64,000 bases of DNA. Origin: an uncultured Bacteroidia bacterium (GTDB lineage: Bacteria; Bacteroidota; Bacteroidia; Bacteroidales; UBA932). This document shows, piece after piece, positions 10,401 through 18,657 of this stretch (its first letter is position 1; the number at the start of each line of letters is the position of its first letter). The stretch covers positions 62,001-126,000 of the forward strand of contig CACXMA010000003.1 of assembly GCA_902768665.1 (NCBI GenBank). The letters are read 5' to 3'. Position numbers and translations under genes: made by a program. The notes below the pieces were generated by a model. That model saw only the letters and a program-made list of their open reading frames with translations. It did not search any database and was not told the origin of the DNA.

Positions 10401-10673
10401 TTCTGGGTGGTGCGTATCCGCAATCTCGGCGCCCGGCTCGGCTTTGAGAAGATCATCATCAAGAACGGCATGGAACTGCTCTTTTTCATCGCCAACCCGA
10501 TGTCGCCCTACTACAAGTCCCCGGTTTTCGAGACTGTCCTGAAAAACGTCAACGCCAACGACCGTCTTTTCAACATCAAACAGACGGAAAACAAGCTGAA
10601 AATCGTCATCCGCGGGGTGGATTCCCTCGAGAAAGCCCATGCAAATTTGAGGAAATTGGCAGAAAATATGTAA
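7464..10673 (+). CDS. mfd: Transcription-repair coupling factor
   Basis: 1069 residues. The N-terminal UvrB-like module contains [19 protein letters not shown]. The RNA-polymerase interaction domain ([19 protein letters not shown]) follows, then the superfamily-2 translocase: Walker A [9 protein letters not shown] at about 544-552, DEEQ at about 645, and [15 protein letters not shown] near 816. The C-terminal TRCF domain has [26 protein letters not shown]. Mfd displaces RNA polymerase stalled at DNA lesions and recruits UvrA. ATG 7464 is the first usable start; an ATG at 7457 is out of frame. About residues 270-282 ([12 protein letters not shown]) look like an in-frame insertion from a palindromic repeat that recurs at 37.4 kb. 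Confidence 0.97.
   Translation: [1069 protein letters not shown]
8282..8306. repeat. Palindromic dispersed element inside mfd
   Basis: The 25-nt segment GATGCCCGATCAGGTCGG... matches, on the opposite strand, 23 of 25 bases of an intergenic element at 37395-37419. Both have arms built on TGCCCGA and TCGGGCA-like sequence. In mfd it is translated in frame as MPDQVGDD within a region that is variable in the family. Confidence 0.6.
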
Positions 10674-10678
10674 ATTTG
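10671..10678 (+). promoter_or_regulatory. -7 box of a promoter for coaX and the downstream envelope genes
   Basis: TAAATTTG overlaps the mfd stop codon and lies 22 nt before the coaX start. A TTTG sits 21 nt further upstream (10646-10649), close to the usual 19-nt spacing. The downstream genes could also be reached by read-through from mfd. Confidence 0.5.
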
Positions 10679-10700
10679 CAGGCTATTAGCTTTTGCAGGC

Positions 10701-11420
10701 GTGAATCTTTTAATAGAAATAGGTAATACCGCGCTCAAGGCGGCCTGGTCCGACGGGATGACCCTCGGCAAGACTTTCCGCTATCAGGGCGAAAAGATGA
10801 TGGACTTCGTCTTTACGCTTTTCACCCCCAAGGAAAAGCCGGATATCCTCGTGATCGCCTCCACTTTCGCCATCACGCCGGAGGACGAGGAACGCCTCCG
10901 GGCCCAGTGCCGGAAGCTGGTGCTTCTCGACAGTGCCCATCCCGATCTTCTGCAGAAGACGGGCCTGCCGAAATACCTTTCCTACGACCGTGCAGCCTCG
11001 ATTCTGGCGGTCCGTTATCTCTTCCGTGGAAAGGGCTGCACCATCATGGACTTCGGTACGACGCTGACGGTGGACCTGCTCTCGGCCGACGGTCAGTTCC
11101 TCGGCGGCAACATCTCCCCCGGCTGCCGCACGCGCTTCAAATCGCTGAACCGCTATTCACGCCGACTTCCCCTTGTGAACACCCCCGACGAAGCCCCGGA
11201 AACGGGTACTTCCATTCCTTCCTCCATCGAGGCCGGTGTCATATCAGGCATATTATTTGAAATACAGGGCTACCAGAACCTTCATCCGGACAACATCGTC
11301 GTGTTTACGGGCGGCGATGCGAATTATTTTGCAAAACGGATGAAAAGTTCCATCTTTGTAGTTTGCAATCTGGTCCTGATGGGCCTCGCTTTAATTGCCG
11401 ACAGGTATGTTGAAGAGTAA
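10701..11420 (+). CDS. coaX: Type III pantothenate kinase
   Basis: 239 residues starting at GTG 10701 (MNLLIEIGNT). CoaX phosphorylates pantothenate, the first committed step of coenzyme A synthesis. Visible motifs are the phosphate-binding EIGNTALKAAW (canonically DxGNT, so the acidic residue is Glu here), MDFGTTLTVD (DxGTAxTxD) and GGNISPGCRTRF. It is followed by an outer-membrane protein gene whose ATG lies inside the coaX 3' end (14-nt overlap), a gene order typical of Bacteroidales. The start is supported by the promoter box 22 nt upstream and by the lack of other starts before IEIGNT. Confidence 0.92.
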   Translation: MNLLIEIGNTALKAAWSDGMTLGKTFRYQGEKMMDFVFTLFTPKEKPDILVIASTFAITPEDEERLRAQCRKLVLLDSAHPDLLQKTGLPKYLSYDRAASILAVRYLFRGKGCTIMDFGTTLTVDLLSADGQFLGGNISPGCRTRFKSLNRYSRRLPLVNTPDEAPETGTSIPSSIEAGVISGILFEIQGYQNLHPDNIVVFTGGDANYFAKRMKSSIFVVCNLVLMGLALIADRYVEE

Positions 11421-12732
11421 GAGGAAGAGTTTGTTCGGATGGGTGACGGCGGCGCTGCTGCTGTTTCCCGGTGGCTTTGTTTTCGCGCAGGATGGCACGT
11501 ACAGCGGCTATTCACCCTATTCCGTTTATGGGATAGGCGAGTTGTCCGCCGGCGGTACGGCTACGACCCGGATGATGGGCGGGGCCGGCATCGGCATGCG
11601 CAACCGCCGCATCCTGAACCTGCTGAATCCCGCCGCCGTGACGGCCCGCGACTCGCTGTCGTTCATGGCCGACTTTTCCATGTCCGCGACGAATACTCTC
11701 TATCAGCAGGATGGATTTACCTCGGCGCACAATACCTTCAACATCAGTTCGCTGGCCCTTTCGTTCCCGATCTGGCGCTCCTCCGCGATGCTTGTCGGCC
11801 TTACGCCGGTGAGCAACATGGGCTATCATTTCTCGACGACGGTGACGGATCCCGCCCTGGTGGGTCGCGTCGGCAACGTCGAATACACCAGCTCCGGCAG
11901 CGGCAGCGTCTATCAGCTGATGATTGCCGGCGGCGCGACGTTCTGGAACCGCCTGTCCGTCGGTGCGGAGTTCCAGTATTATTTCGGCAACCTGTCCAAG
12001 GCGACGACCCTTACCTTCGAAGAGACGTCCCAGCGCGATATCGACAACGGTTTCAACCTGTCCCTCCACAGCCCGTCGCTGAAACTGGGTGTCCAGTATG
12101 AGGCCGTCCTGCCGGACAATCTCTTCCTGACGGCCGGTGCGACCTGGAGGATGAAAGCGCCCCTTCGTGGTTATGTGGATGATTACCAGATCGCAACGGT
12201 TTCTTCCGTGAGCGACACGCTTCGTTTCAAGACGGATACGCTCGCCAGGAGCGTCAGCCTTCCGCAGGAATTGGGTTTCGGCCTTTCGCTCCGAAAGGGC
12301 GACCGCTGGGCCGCGAACCTCGATTTTACGCTGGCGGACTGGACTGCGAGCGGCTTTGACGGCCAGCGCGGTTTTGCCAACAAGGGCGCGCTTCCTTTCG
12401 CTGCTTCGGTGAGCCGCAGCATCCGCGGCGGCTTTGAGTTCACGCCGAACCGTTATGATGCCCGCTACTATCTCCGGCGGGTCACTTACCGCGGCGGCGC
12501 CTACTACAACCAGGCCTATTACCGGGTCGGCGGACACCGCATCGACGCGTATGGCCTGACTTTTGGATTAACCTTACCGATCAACAACCGTCTGTACAAC
12601 GGAGTTTCGCTCGGCCTCGACGTCGGAAGGCGCGGTTCCATGGCGGACGGACTGGTCCGGGAAACCTATGTGAACTTCCATATCGGGTTCAATATCCACG
12701 ATATCTGGTTCCGCAAGTATAGATACGAATAA
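11407..12732 (+). CDS. Outer-membrane beta-barrel protein of the coaX-lptC cluster
   Basis: 441 residues from ATG 11407; a TTG 12 nt earlier is in frame but less likely. Signal peptide MLKSKRKSLFGWVTAALLLF..FAQ. The mature protein starts GTYSGYSPYSVYGIGELSAGG, typical of a Bacteroidota porin-like family, followed by alternating amphipathic strands and a C-terminal strand ending in FRKYRYE. Its place between coaX and the LPS-export gene lptC is conserved in Bacteroidales, which suggests an envelope-biogenesis role, but no function is established from sequence. The start overlaps coaX by 14 nt, implying translational coupling. Confidence 0.8.
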   Translation: MLKSKRKSLFGWVTAALLLFPGGFVFAQDGTYSGYSPYSVYGIGELSAGGTATTRMMGGAGIGMRNRRILNLLNPAAVTARDSLSFMADFSMSATNTLYQQDGFTSAHNTFNISSLALSFPIWRSSAMLVGLTPVSNMGYHFSTTVTDPALVGRVGNVEYTSSGSGSVYQLMIAGGATFWNRLSVGAEFQYYFGNLSKATTLTFEETSQRDIDNGFNLSLHSPSLKLGVQYEAVLPDNLFLTAGATWRMKAPLRGYVDDYQIATVSSVSDTLRFKTDTLARSVSLPQELGFGLSLRKGDRWAANLDFTLADWTASGFDGQRGFANKGALPFAASVSRSIRGGFEFTPNRYDARYYLRRVTYRGGAYYNQAYYRVGGHRIDAYGLTFGLTLPINNRLYNGVSLGLDVGRRGSMADGLVRETYVNFHIGFNIHDIWFRKYRYE

Positions 12733-12754
12733 TATAAATTTAAAGGATACGAAA

Positions 12755-14158
12755 ATGAAAAGAATTGCCGCATTGGTATTTGTCAGTCTCGGTATTTTTT
12801 CAGCCGTGAACGTGTTCGCCCAGGATTCCAAATATGGTGACAACCCGGTCGAGTGCAAGAAGTATATTTCCTTCTATACTGACTACTACAAGCAGAACGA
12901 CTATGATCGCGCCCTGCCGAACTGGCGTCAGGCTTACAGCTTCTGCCCGGCGACGGCCAGCTCCAACCTGTTCCTCCACGGACAGAACCTGCTCCGTCAC
13001 GAACTTGACAGCAAGAAGCTCACCAACATCGAGCGCGAAGGCATCATCGACACGCTGATGCTCCTTTTCGACCAGCGTAGCGCCGCTTATCCCAAGACCA
13101 GACTCGCCCAGATGAACCGCAAGGGTCTTGACGCCGCGAAATATCTCCCGAGCGAGTCCCAGAAGATGGTGGTTTACAAGCAGGTCATCGATATCAACGG
13201 AAGCGATACCGATCCGCAGGTCATTTTCTTCTACATGCTGGGTACCCTGGATTATTACAAGGACGGCAAGGTGGATCCGGAAAAGGTGATCACTGCCTAT
13301 GATTCGATGATGGCCCTGCTGGAAGAGGCCGGCAAGAACAACGCCGCCGCCATGGCTGCGCTGGAGCCGGGTTCCAAGGACTATGACAAGAACCTCAAGT
13401 CCGCCGTGAAGGATTCCACCGCCATCTCCAACACCAAGAACGATGTCGAGAACCTGTTCATCGCCAGCCGCGTGGCTTCCTGCGAGAACCTCGTCGAGCT
13501 CTTCACCCCGCGCTACGAGGCCGATCCGGACAACATCGAGCTCATCGAGAAGATTGTCGGCATGCTGAACAACGCCGACGACTGCAACAAGAACGACCTC
13601 TACTTCGCTACCGCCACCAAGCTGTACCAGATGAAGCCGTCCTACACCGCAGCCTACTCCCTGTTCCGTCTGAACGCCGGCCGTGACAATGTCAACGAGG
13701 CTATCAAGTACATCGAGGAGGCCATCGCCTTCGAGGAGTCCGACGCCGAGAAGGACGCCAGGATGTACTACGACCTGGCCCGCTACTGCAGCGCCAACAA
13801 CCGCGATTCCAAGGCTATCGCCGCCGCGAACAGCGTGATCCGTCTCGAGAGCGACATGGAGACCAAGACCTACACCGGCAAGGCTTATCAGCTGATCGGC
13901 CGCACCTGGGCCGGTTTCCACTGCGGTGGCAACGAGATCGAGCGCGTCGCCAAGTACTGGATCGCCGTCGACTACCTCCAGAGGGCCCGTTCCTTCGATC
14001 CGGAGATCGCTGACGAGTGCGGCCGTGCCATCGCCGCATACAGCGCCCAGTTCCCGCTGGCCGTCGACGCCGCGAACTACGATATCATCAACGGTCAGAG
14101 CTACACCGTCTCCTGCGGCGGCATGTCTGCCAGCACCACTGTCAGAACCCGTCTGTAG
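12755..14158 (+). CDS. Exported tetratricopeptide-repeat protein
   Basis: 467 residues. Signal peptide MKRIAALVFVSLGIFSAVNVFAQ, then helical repeats of TPR type. Examples are YFTDYYKQNDYDRALPNWRQAY-like near 40-65, and pairs such as AYSLFRLNAGRDNVNEAIKYIEEA and ARMYYDLARYCSANNRDSKAIAAA near 300-360. Two late cysteines (FHCGGNE and VSCGGMS) could pair in the periplasm. It lies 22 nt after the barrel gene and 4 nt before lptC, so it belongs to the same envelope operon. TPR proteins act as scaffolds; the partner is unknown. Homologues occur at the same site in other Bacteroidales. Confidence 0.8.
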   Translation: MKRIAALVFVSLGIFSAVNVFAQDSKYGDNPVECKKYISFYTDYYKQNDYDRALPNWRQAYSFCPATASSNLFLHGQNLLRHELDSKKLTNIEREGIIDTLMLLFDQRSAAYPKTRLAQMNRKGLDAAKYLPSESQKMVVYKQVIDINGSDTDPQVIFFYMLGTLDYYKDGKVDPEKVITAYDSMMALLEEAGKNNAAAMAALEPGSKDYDKNLKSAVKDSTAISNTKNDVENLFIASRVASCENLVELFTPRYEADPDNIELIEKIVGMLNNADDCNKNDLYFATATKLYQMKPSYTAAYSLFRLNAGRDNVNEAIKYIEEAIAFEESDAEKDARMYYDLARYCSANNRDSKAIAAANSVIRLESDMETKTYTGKAYQLIGRTWAGFHCGGNEIERVAKYWIAVDYLQRARSFDPEIADECGRAIAAYSAQFPLAVDAANYDIINGQSYTVSCGGMSASTTVRTRL

Positions 14159-14162
14159 ACCT

Positions 14163-14807
14163 GTGGGACCGTTCCTGAAAAGATGGATGACGATGGCAAC
14201 CGCAACCGCGGTTGCTTTCGTCGTCTTTTCGTGCAAGGGAAAACTCTCCCTCGCGGAGAAGCTGGACCTGTCCGTGACACCCGTCCAGACGGTGCGCGAC
14301 ATGGCGATTGTCCAGACGGAAAACGGCCAGCTGCGCATGCGGATGGAGGCCCCTTATATGGAGCGGTATCAAACGGATACGTTGGAATACGAGTACTTCC
14401 CGGAGGGGATCAGCCTGTACGGCTACAACGGCGGACTGTTTCTCGAAACGACGATTGTCGCGGATAACGCCGTCCACAGGATGAGCCGCGTCGGAGACCG
14501 CAAGGAATCCTGGTCGGCCTTCGGTAACGTCGTCATCCGGAATATTGTCAAGGAGGAGACCATGGAGACGGATACCCTTTTTTGGGACCGTACGGCACAG
14601 GAAATCTATACGGACTGCTATGTCCGCATGTATTCCCCGGCCGGTTTTCTCCAGGGCTACGGCATGCGATCGGACGAGATGGCGCGCGACGCGGTCATTC
14701 TCCGGCCGTTCAACAGCTACGGCGTCGTGGTCCGGGATTCCAACGAGGTGCGCATTGATTACATCAACCTGATAGGGCCTGTTCCGGCAGATTCCTTAAA
14801 AAATTAG
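14163..14807 (+). CDS. lptC: LPS export periplasmic protein LptC (lipoprotein form)
   Basis: 214 residues if started at GTG 14163 (MGPFLKRWMTMATATA..). That start gives the basic KR needed before the hydrophobic stretch ending in the lipobox VFSC. The alternative ATG 14187 would lack a positive n-region. The body has the LptC/OstA-like jellyroll pattern: QTENGQLRMRMEAPYMERY, DTLEYEYFPEGISLYGYN, WSAFGNVVIRN and METDTLFWDRTAQEIYTD. LptC passes lipopolysaccharide from LptB2FG towards LptA. It sits between the TPR gene and a PpiD-like foldase gene. Confidence 0.85.
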   Translation: MGPFLKRWMTMATATAVAFVVFSCKGKLSLAEKLDLSVTPVQTVRDMAIVQTENGQLRMRMEAPYMERYQTDTLEYEYFPEGISLYGYNGGLFLETTIVADNAVHRMSRVGDRKESWSAFGNVVIRNIVKEETMETDTLFWDRTAQEIYTDCYVRMYSPAGFLQGYGMRSDEMARDAVILRPFNSYGVVVRDSNEVRIDYINLIGPVPADSLKN

Positions 14808-14896
14808 GAGTATTTCAATAAAAATTAGTAACTTCGCACCCCATATCCGTTTTTGACGGATGCTTTGTTGTGTATAAATTTTAAAAATTCTAAATA

Positions 14897-16837
14897 ATGG
14901 CTGTTTTACAGAAAATTCGCGGATGGGGCATCTGGCTTTCCCTGATCATCGCCTTCGCCCTGCTCCTGTTCCTCGTCGACCCGACTGTCGTCTCCCGTCT
15001 TTTCGGACAGGGCGGCATCCAGAAGGAAACCTATGGCTATATCGCCGGTGAGGAAGTGACGAACGAGGAATTCTATGAAATCACCCAGAAGTACAATTAT
15101 TCCGACCGTCTGGAAGGTTACCAGAGCGCCTGGCAGCAGATCGTGTTCAAGCGCCTGCTCGACCCGTGGTTCGAGAAGGCCGGTATCCGTGTTTCCGAGT
15201 CTGCCGTGGACGATGAGATCGCCGCATACCCGGAGGAATACGTCCAGTATTTCGGCAAGGATGTCCTTCGCCAGAACCTGGTGAACGGTATGAAGGTGCA
15301 GGCTTACGCCAACCTCTTCCACGAGACTTCCTTCGCGAACGACACCTACATGGAGCGTGTCCACTCTGACGTGAACGGCACGGCGACCGTCGATGTCCTG
15401 ACGCTCGACGCCCCGACCGAGGGCATCGAGGTGACGGACGACGAGATCAGCGCCGCCTTCAACGCCCGCAAGTTCGGCTGGGCTCCCCGCAGCAGCGAGG
15501 TTGAGGTCGTGAACATCCACGTCTATCCTTCCGAGGCCGACATGGCCGAGGCGACCCAGAAGTTCGCCAAGAACTACGAAGAGTTCTGCACGACCGAGAA
15601 TGTCGGCGGCTTCCTCCGCCGCAACTCCGACGAGAACTCCAAGAGCGTCCGTTTCTACAAGAAGGGTGAGCTCGACGGCGAGCTGGACAACCTCCTCTTC
15701 GGCCAGGGCCAGAACCAGACCGAGATCCTTTCCGACGGCTATGATTTCAAGGCAGCCCGCGTGCTTTCTTCCCAGCCCCGTTCCGCTTCCGGCAACGTCG
15801 CCCTGTATGCTTTCCTCGAGACCGAGAAGGCCGACAGCCTGCTTGCCCTGCTGAACGGCGGCCGTGAGTCCATCGACTCCCTGCGCGCCCGTCACGAGGT
15901 TACCTTCTATGGTAATTTCCCGATCACGGTCAACAAGCCGTCCGCTGACATTCCGGACGCTTACGGCAATCCTTCCCCCGTCGATTTCGGCGTCGAGTTC
16001 CTCGACCAGCCCGTCGGCAAGTATGCGATGAAGGACCGCTACGGTTCCCGTTTCGTCTATGCGCTGACCGACAAGGAGCAGCCGGAGCTGATGAAGGAAG
16101 TGGCCGTCTACGCCAAGCACGTCCTTCCGAGCAACGCGACCTACAAGGCCGTCTCCGACTCCGTCAAGGTGTTCTATGCTAACGCCATGACCCTCGACAA
16201 ACTCCCTGAGGCCGGTATGAAGTTCTCCGGTATGTCGACTGTTTATGACATGACCGTTCTCGACACCGTGACCGTCTACCGCACGATGGAAGGCCAGCTC
16301 GGCAACATGAAGGCCATGACCAAGTCTGTGTTCAGCCACGACAAGGGCAGCGTCATCTTCTCCCAGAACCAGAACTCCAACGACCTGTTCCTCATCGGCA
16401 TCAAGTCCTTCCGCCAGGAAGGTCCCGCCCGTCTGGACGAGGTCAAGGAGTCTCTCCGCATGGAACTGACCCTCCGCAAGGCCGCCCAGGCCCGCCTGGC
16501 CGCCGTCCGCGAGGAGGTCAAGGGTGAGAGCGATTTCGCCGCCATGGCCGAGAAACTCGGTGCCACGGCCGACCGCAAGGTCCTTGCCTATGACGATCCC
16601 CGTCTGGTCGGTGCCGCCCGCGCCCTCGCAGCCGGTGAGATCGGCATGATCGACGGCCTCAACGGCCAGGTCTATGTCTTCCAGGTCGTGGAGAACGAGC
16701 TCAAGAACTCCGTCGACACGGATTTCCTCAAGGAAAGCTACTGGAAGGAGAGCGCAGCCCGCATGGAAACGGGTGAGCCGATTCAGTACATCCTCCGTCT
16801 GAACGACGTGACGAGCTATCTCGACCGTCTCTTCTAG
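14897..16837 (+). CDS. PpiD/SurA-like periplasmic foldase
   Basis: 646 residues. A single N-terminal membrane anchor (about 11-29, IWLSLIIAFALLLFLVD) precedes an N-terminal SurA-type helical domain (about 45-130: GYIAGEEVTNEEFYEITQKY). The C-terminal helical part (DEVKESLRMELTLRKAAQARLAAV) completes the PpiD-like layout. The central section where a parvulin domain would be (about 360-430, KYAMKDRYGSRFVYALTDKEQ, AKHVLPSNATYKA) matches only weakly, so it may be a chaperone without isomerase activity. It lies 89 bp after lptC; that gap has a TAACTTCG box (14827-14834) and a short ATCCG/CGGAT hairpin. ychF follows after 8 nt. Confidence 0.8.
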   Translation: MAVLQKIRGWGIWLSLIIAFALLLFLVDPTVVSRLFGQGGIQKETYGYIAGEEVTNEEFYEITQKYNYSDRLEGYQSAWQQIVFKRLLDPWFEKAGIRVSESAVDDEIAAYPEEYVQYFGKDVLRQNLVNGMKVQAYANLFHETSFANDTYMERVHSDVNGTATVDVLTLDAPTEGIEVTDDEISAAFNARKFGWAPRSSEVEVVNIHVYPSEADMAEATQKFAKNYEEFCTTENVGGFLRRNSDENSKSVRFYKKGELDGELDNLLFGQGQNQTEILSDGYDFKAARVLSSQPRSASGNVALYAFLETEKADSLLALLNGGRESIDSLRARHEVTFYGNFPITVNKPSADIPDAYGNPSPVDFGVEFLDQPVGKYAMKDRYGSRFVYALTDKEQPELMKEVAVYAKHVLPSNATYKAVSDSVKVFYANAMTLDKLPEAGMKFSGMSTVYDMTVLDTVTVYRTMEGQLGNMKAMTKSVFSHDKGSVIFSQNQNSNDLFLIGIKSFRQEGPARLDEVKESLRMELTLRKAAQARLAAVREEVKGESDFAAMAEKLGATADRKVLAYDDPRLVGAARALAAGEIGMIDGLNGQVYVFQVVENELKNSVDTDFLKESYWKESAARMETGEPIQYILRLNDVTSYLDRLF

Positions 16838-16845
16838 GAGGACGC

Positions 16846-17949
16846 ATGAGTCTCAAATGTGGAATTGTAGGGCTTCCCAACGTAGGGAAATCGACCCTCT
16901 TCAATTGTATCAGTTCGGGAAAGGCGCAGAGTGCGAATTTCCCGTTCTGCACTATTGAGCCCAACCTCGGTTCGACTTCCGTGCCGGACCGCCGCCTGGA
17001 CGCCCTTTCCGAGCTCTGCCAGCCGAAGCGCACGATTCCCGCCACGGTGGAGATCGTCGACATCGCCGGCCTCGTCAAGGGCGCCAGCAAGGGGGAGGGC
17101 CTCGGCAACCAGTTCCTCGCGAACATCCGCGAGACGGATGCCATCCTCCACGTCCTGCGCTGCTTCGATGACGGTAACATCGTCCATGTGGACGGCTCCG
17201 TCGACCCGGTCCGCGACAAGGAAGTCGTGGATATGGAGCTCCAGATCAAGGATCTTGAGACGGTCGAGGCGCGCATCAAAAAGGTGGAGAAACAGGCCAC
17301 GACCGGCGGTGACAAGGAGGCGAAGAAGCTCCTGGCGCTGCTGCAGCGCTACCGCGAGGCCCTGCTCCAGGGCAAATCCTGCCGCAGCGTCGTCCCCGAG
17401 ACGCCGGACGAGGAGCAGATGGCCAAAGACCTCTTCTTACTGACCAACAAGCCCGTGATGTACGTCTGCAATGTAGACGAGGCATCTGCGGCAAGTGGCA
17501 ATGCCTATGTCGACGCCGTCCGCGAGGCGGTCAAGGACGAGAACGCCGAGATCCTCGTGATCGCGGCGAAGACAGAGGCGGAGATTGCCGAAATCGACAC
17601 TTTTGAGGACCGCCAGATGTTCCTCGAGGAGATGGGACTGGAAGAGTCCGGTGTGGTGCGCCTGATCCAGGGCGCATACCACCTCCTGAACCTCCAGACC
17701 TTCTTCACGGCCGGTGCGGACGAGTGCCGCGCCTGGACGATCAACCGCGGAGACAAGGCGCCGCGCGCCGCCGGTGTGATCCACACCGACTTCGAACGCG
17801 GCTTCATCCGCGCCGAGGTCATCAAGTTCGACGACTACATGCACTACAAGACCGAAGCGGCCGTCCGCGCCGCCGGAAAGATGGGCATAGAAGGGAAGGA
17901 CTATGTCGTCCAGGACGGCGACATCATGCACTTCCTGTTCAACGTCTGA
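16846..17949 (+). CDS. ychF: Ribosome-associated P-loop NTPase YchF
   Basis: 367 residues, full length. The P-loop is GLPNVGKST (about 8-16), switch II is DIAGLVKGASKGEGLGNQFL, and the nucleotide-base motif is NVDE rather than NKxD, the feature that makes YchF/OLA1 prefer ATP over GTP. A coiled-coil arm (about 125-200) and the C-terminal TGS domain (GVIHTDFERGFIRAEVI, KDYVVQDGDIMHFLFNV) complete it. YchF binds the 70S ribosome and influences stress translation. It starts 8 nt after the foldase gene and is followed by a strong terminator. Confidence 0.97.
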   Translation: MSLKCGIVGLPNVGKSTLFNCISSGKAQSANFPFCTIEPNLGSTSVPDRRLDALSELCQPKRTIPATVEIVDIAGLVKGASKGEGLGNQFLANIRETDAILHVLRCFDDGNIVHVDGSVDPVRDKEVVDMELQIKDLETVEARIKKVEKQATTGGDKEAKKLLALLQRYREALLQGKSCRSVVPETPDEEQMAKDLFLLTNKPVMYVCNVDEASAASGNAYVDAVREAVKDENAEILVIAAKTEAEIAEIDTFEDRQMFLEEMGLEESGVVRLIQGAYHLLNLQTFFTAGADECRAWTINRGDKAPRAAGVIHTDFERGFIRAEVIKFDDYMHYKTEAAVRAAGKMGIEGKDYVVQDGDIMHFLFNV

Positions 17950-17954
17950 TCATC

Positions 17955-17984
17955 ACCCCGCGGCTTGTCCGTGGGGTCTTTTTT
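17955..17984 (+). terminator. Rho-independent terminator after ychF
   Basis: 9-bp stem ACCCCGCGG/CCGTGGGGT (one G-T pair), 5-nt loop, then a C and a run of six T. It ends the plus-strand block that begins at mfd/coaX. The T-run touches the stop of the convergent CpXC gene. Confidence 0.9.
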
Positions 17985-18657
17985 ATTGCAGGAACCGGGC
18001 AATCCAGTCGGCGTCGACGCGGACGAAGCCGGGCTGCGGTTTCATGGACGGGTTGCGCTGGACGATGCCGCGGCAGTCTTCATAGACATTGAAGCCGATG
18101 TTGACGACCTGCATGGCCCCGCTGAGCGGGAAGGAGAGCTGGATTTCGTTGTCGGGGCCGTCCATCCGGTAGAAGCGGAACGGGGCGCGGAGAATCTCTT
18201 CGGCGTGGGCGCGGTCCTTGTCGGCGACTTCGTTCCGCGTTACCCATTTGGCCATTTCCATGACAACGTCGTCGAGCCCTGCATCCTGGAGATTCACTTT
18301 CTCGATCAGGTCGCCGATGCTGGCGACACGGCGCAGCGAATACCCTTCCAGGCCATTCTCCGGGTTTATGAAATGCTTTTCCAGGGTAGCCTTGACAGAG
18401 GCTTCCTGTTGAGGAGACAGGAAGTTTTCCGGCAGGAGCCAGACCATCAGCCGCTCATCCGGATCATGGTAAAGGAGTTGGGAGCGGGTGAGATGGCGGG
18501 CACCGCAGTGGAGGCATTCCCATACGAAAAGGGAACCGTCCTTGACGGATGCTTTGAGCTGGGGATCCTCGGCTGTATTGATACCTATATATACTTTGAC
18601 CGCGTTGCCTTTCCCGCAGGAAGGGCAGGTCACATCACGCGTTATTGTCTTTGCCAT
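17983..18657 (-). CDS. CpXC-domain zinc-binding protein
   Basis: 224 residues. The N-terminus has two Cys pairs, TCPSCGKG (about 10-17) and ECLHCGARH (about 47-55), the arrangement of the CpXC family (CxxC ... CxxC), which probably binds zinc. The rest is an alpha/beta region without motifs I recognise (LYHDPDERLMVWLLPE, IGFNVYEDCRGIVQRNP). No signal peptide, so probably cytoplasmic. Its start overlaps the upstream small membrane-protein gene by 23 nt. It is the last gene of the yeiH transcript. Function unknown. Confidence 0.75.
   Translation of the reverse strand: MAKTITRDVTCPSCGKGNAVKVYIGINTAEDPQLKASVKDGSLFVWECLHCGARHLTRSQLLYHDPDERLMVWLLPENFLSPQQEASVKATLEKHFINPENGLEGYSLRRVASIGDLIEKVNLQDAGLDDVVMEMAKWVTRNEVADKDRAHAEEILRAPFRFYRMDGPDNEIQLSFPLSGAMQVVNIGFNVYEDCRGIVQRNPSMKPQPGFVRVDADWIARFLQ

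Noticed and set aside
8073-10640. An 855-codon minus-strand frame inside mfd
   Set aside because: Shadow of mfd; no motif, no start context.
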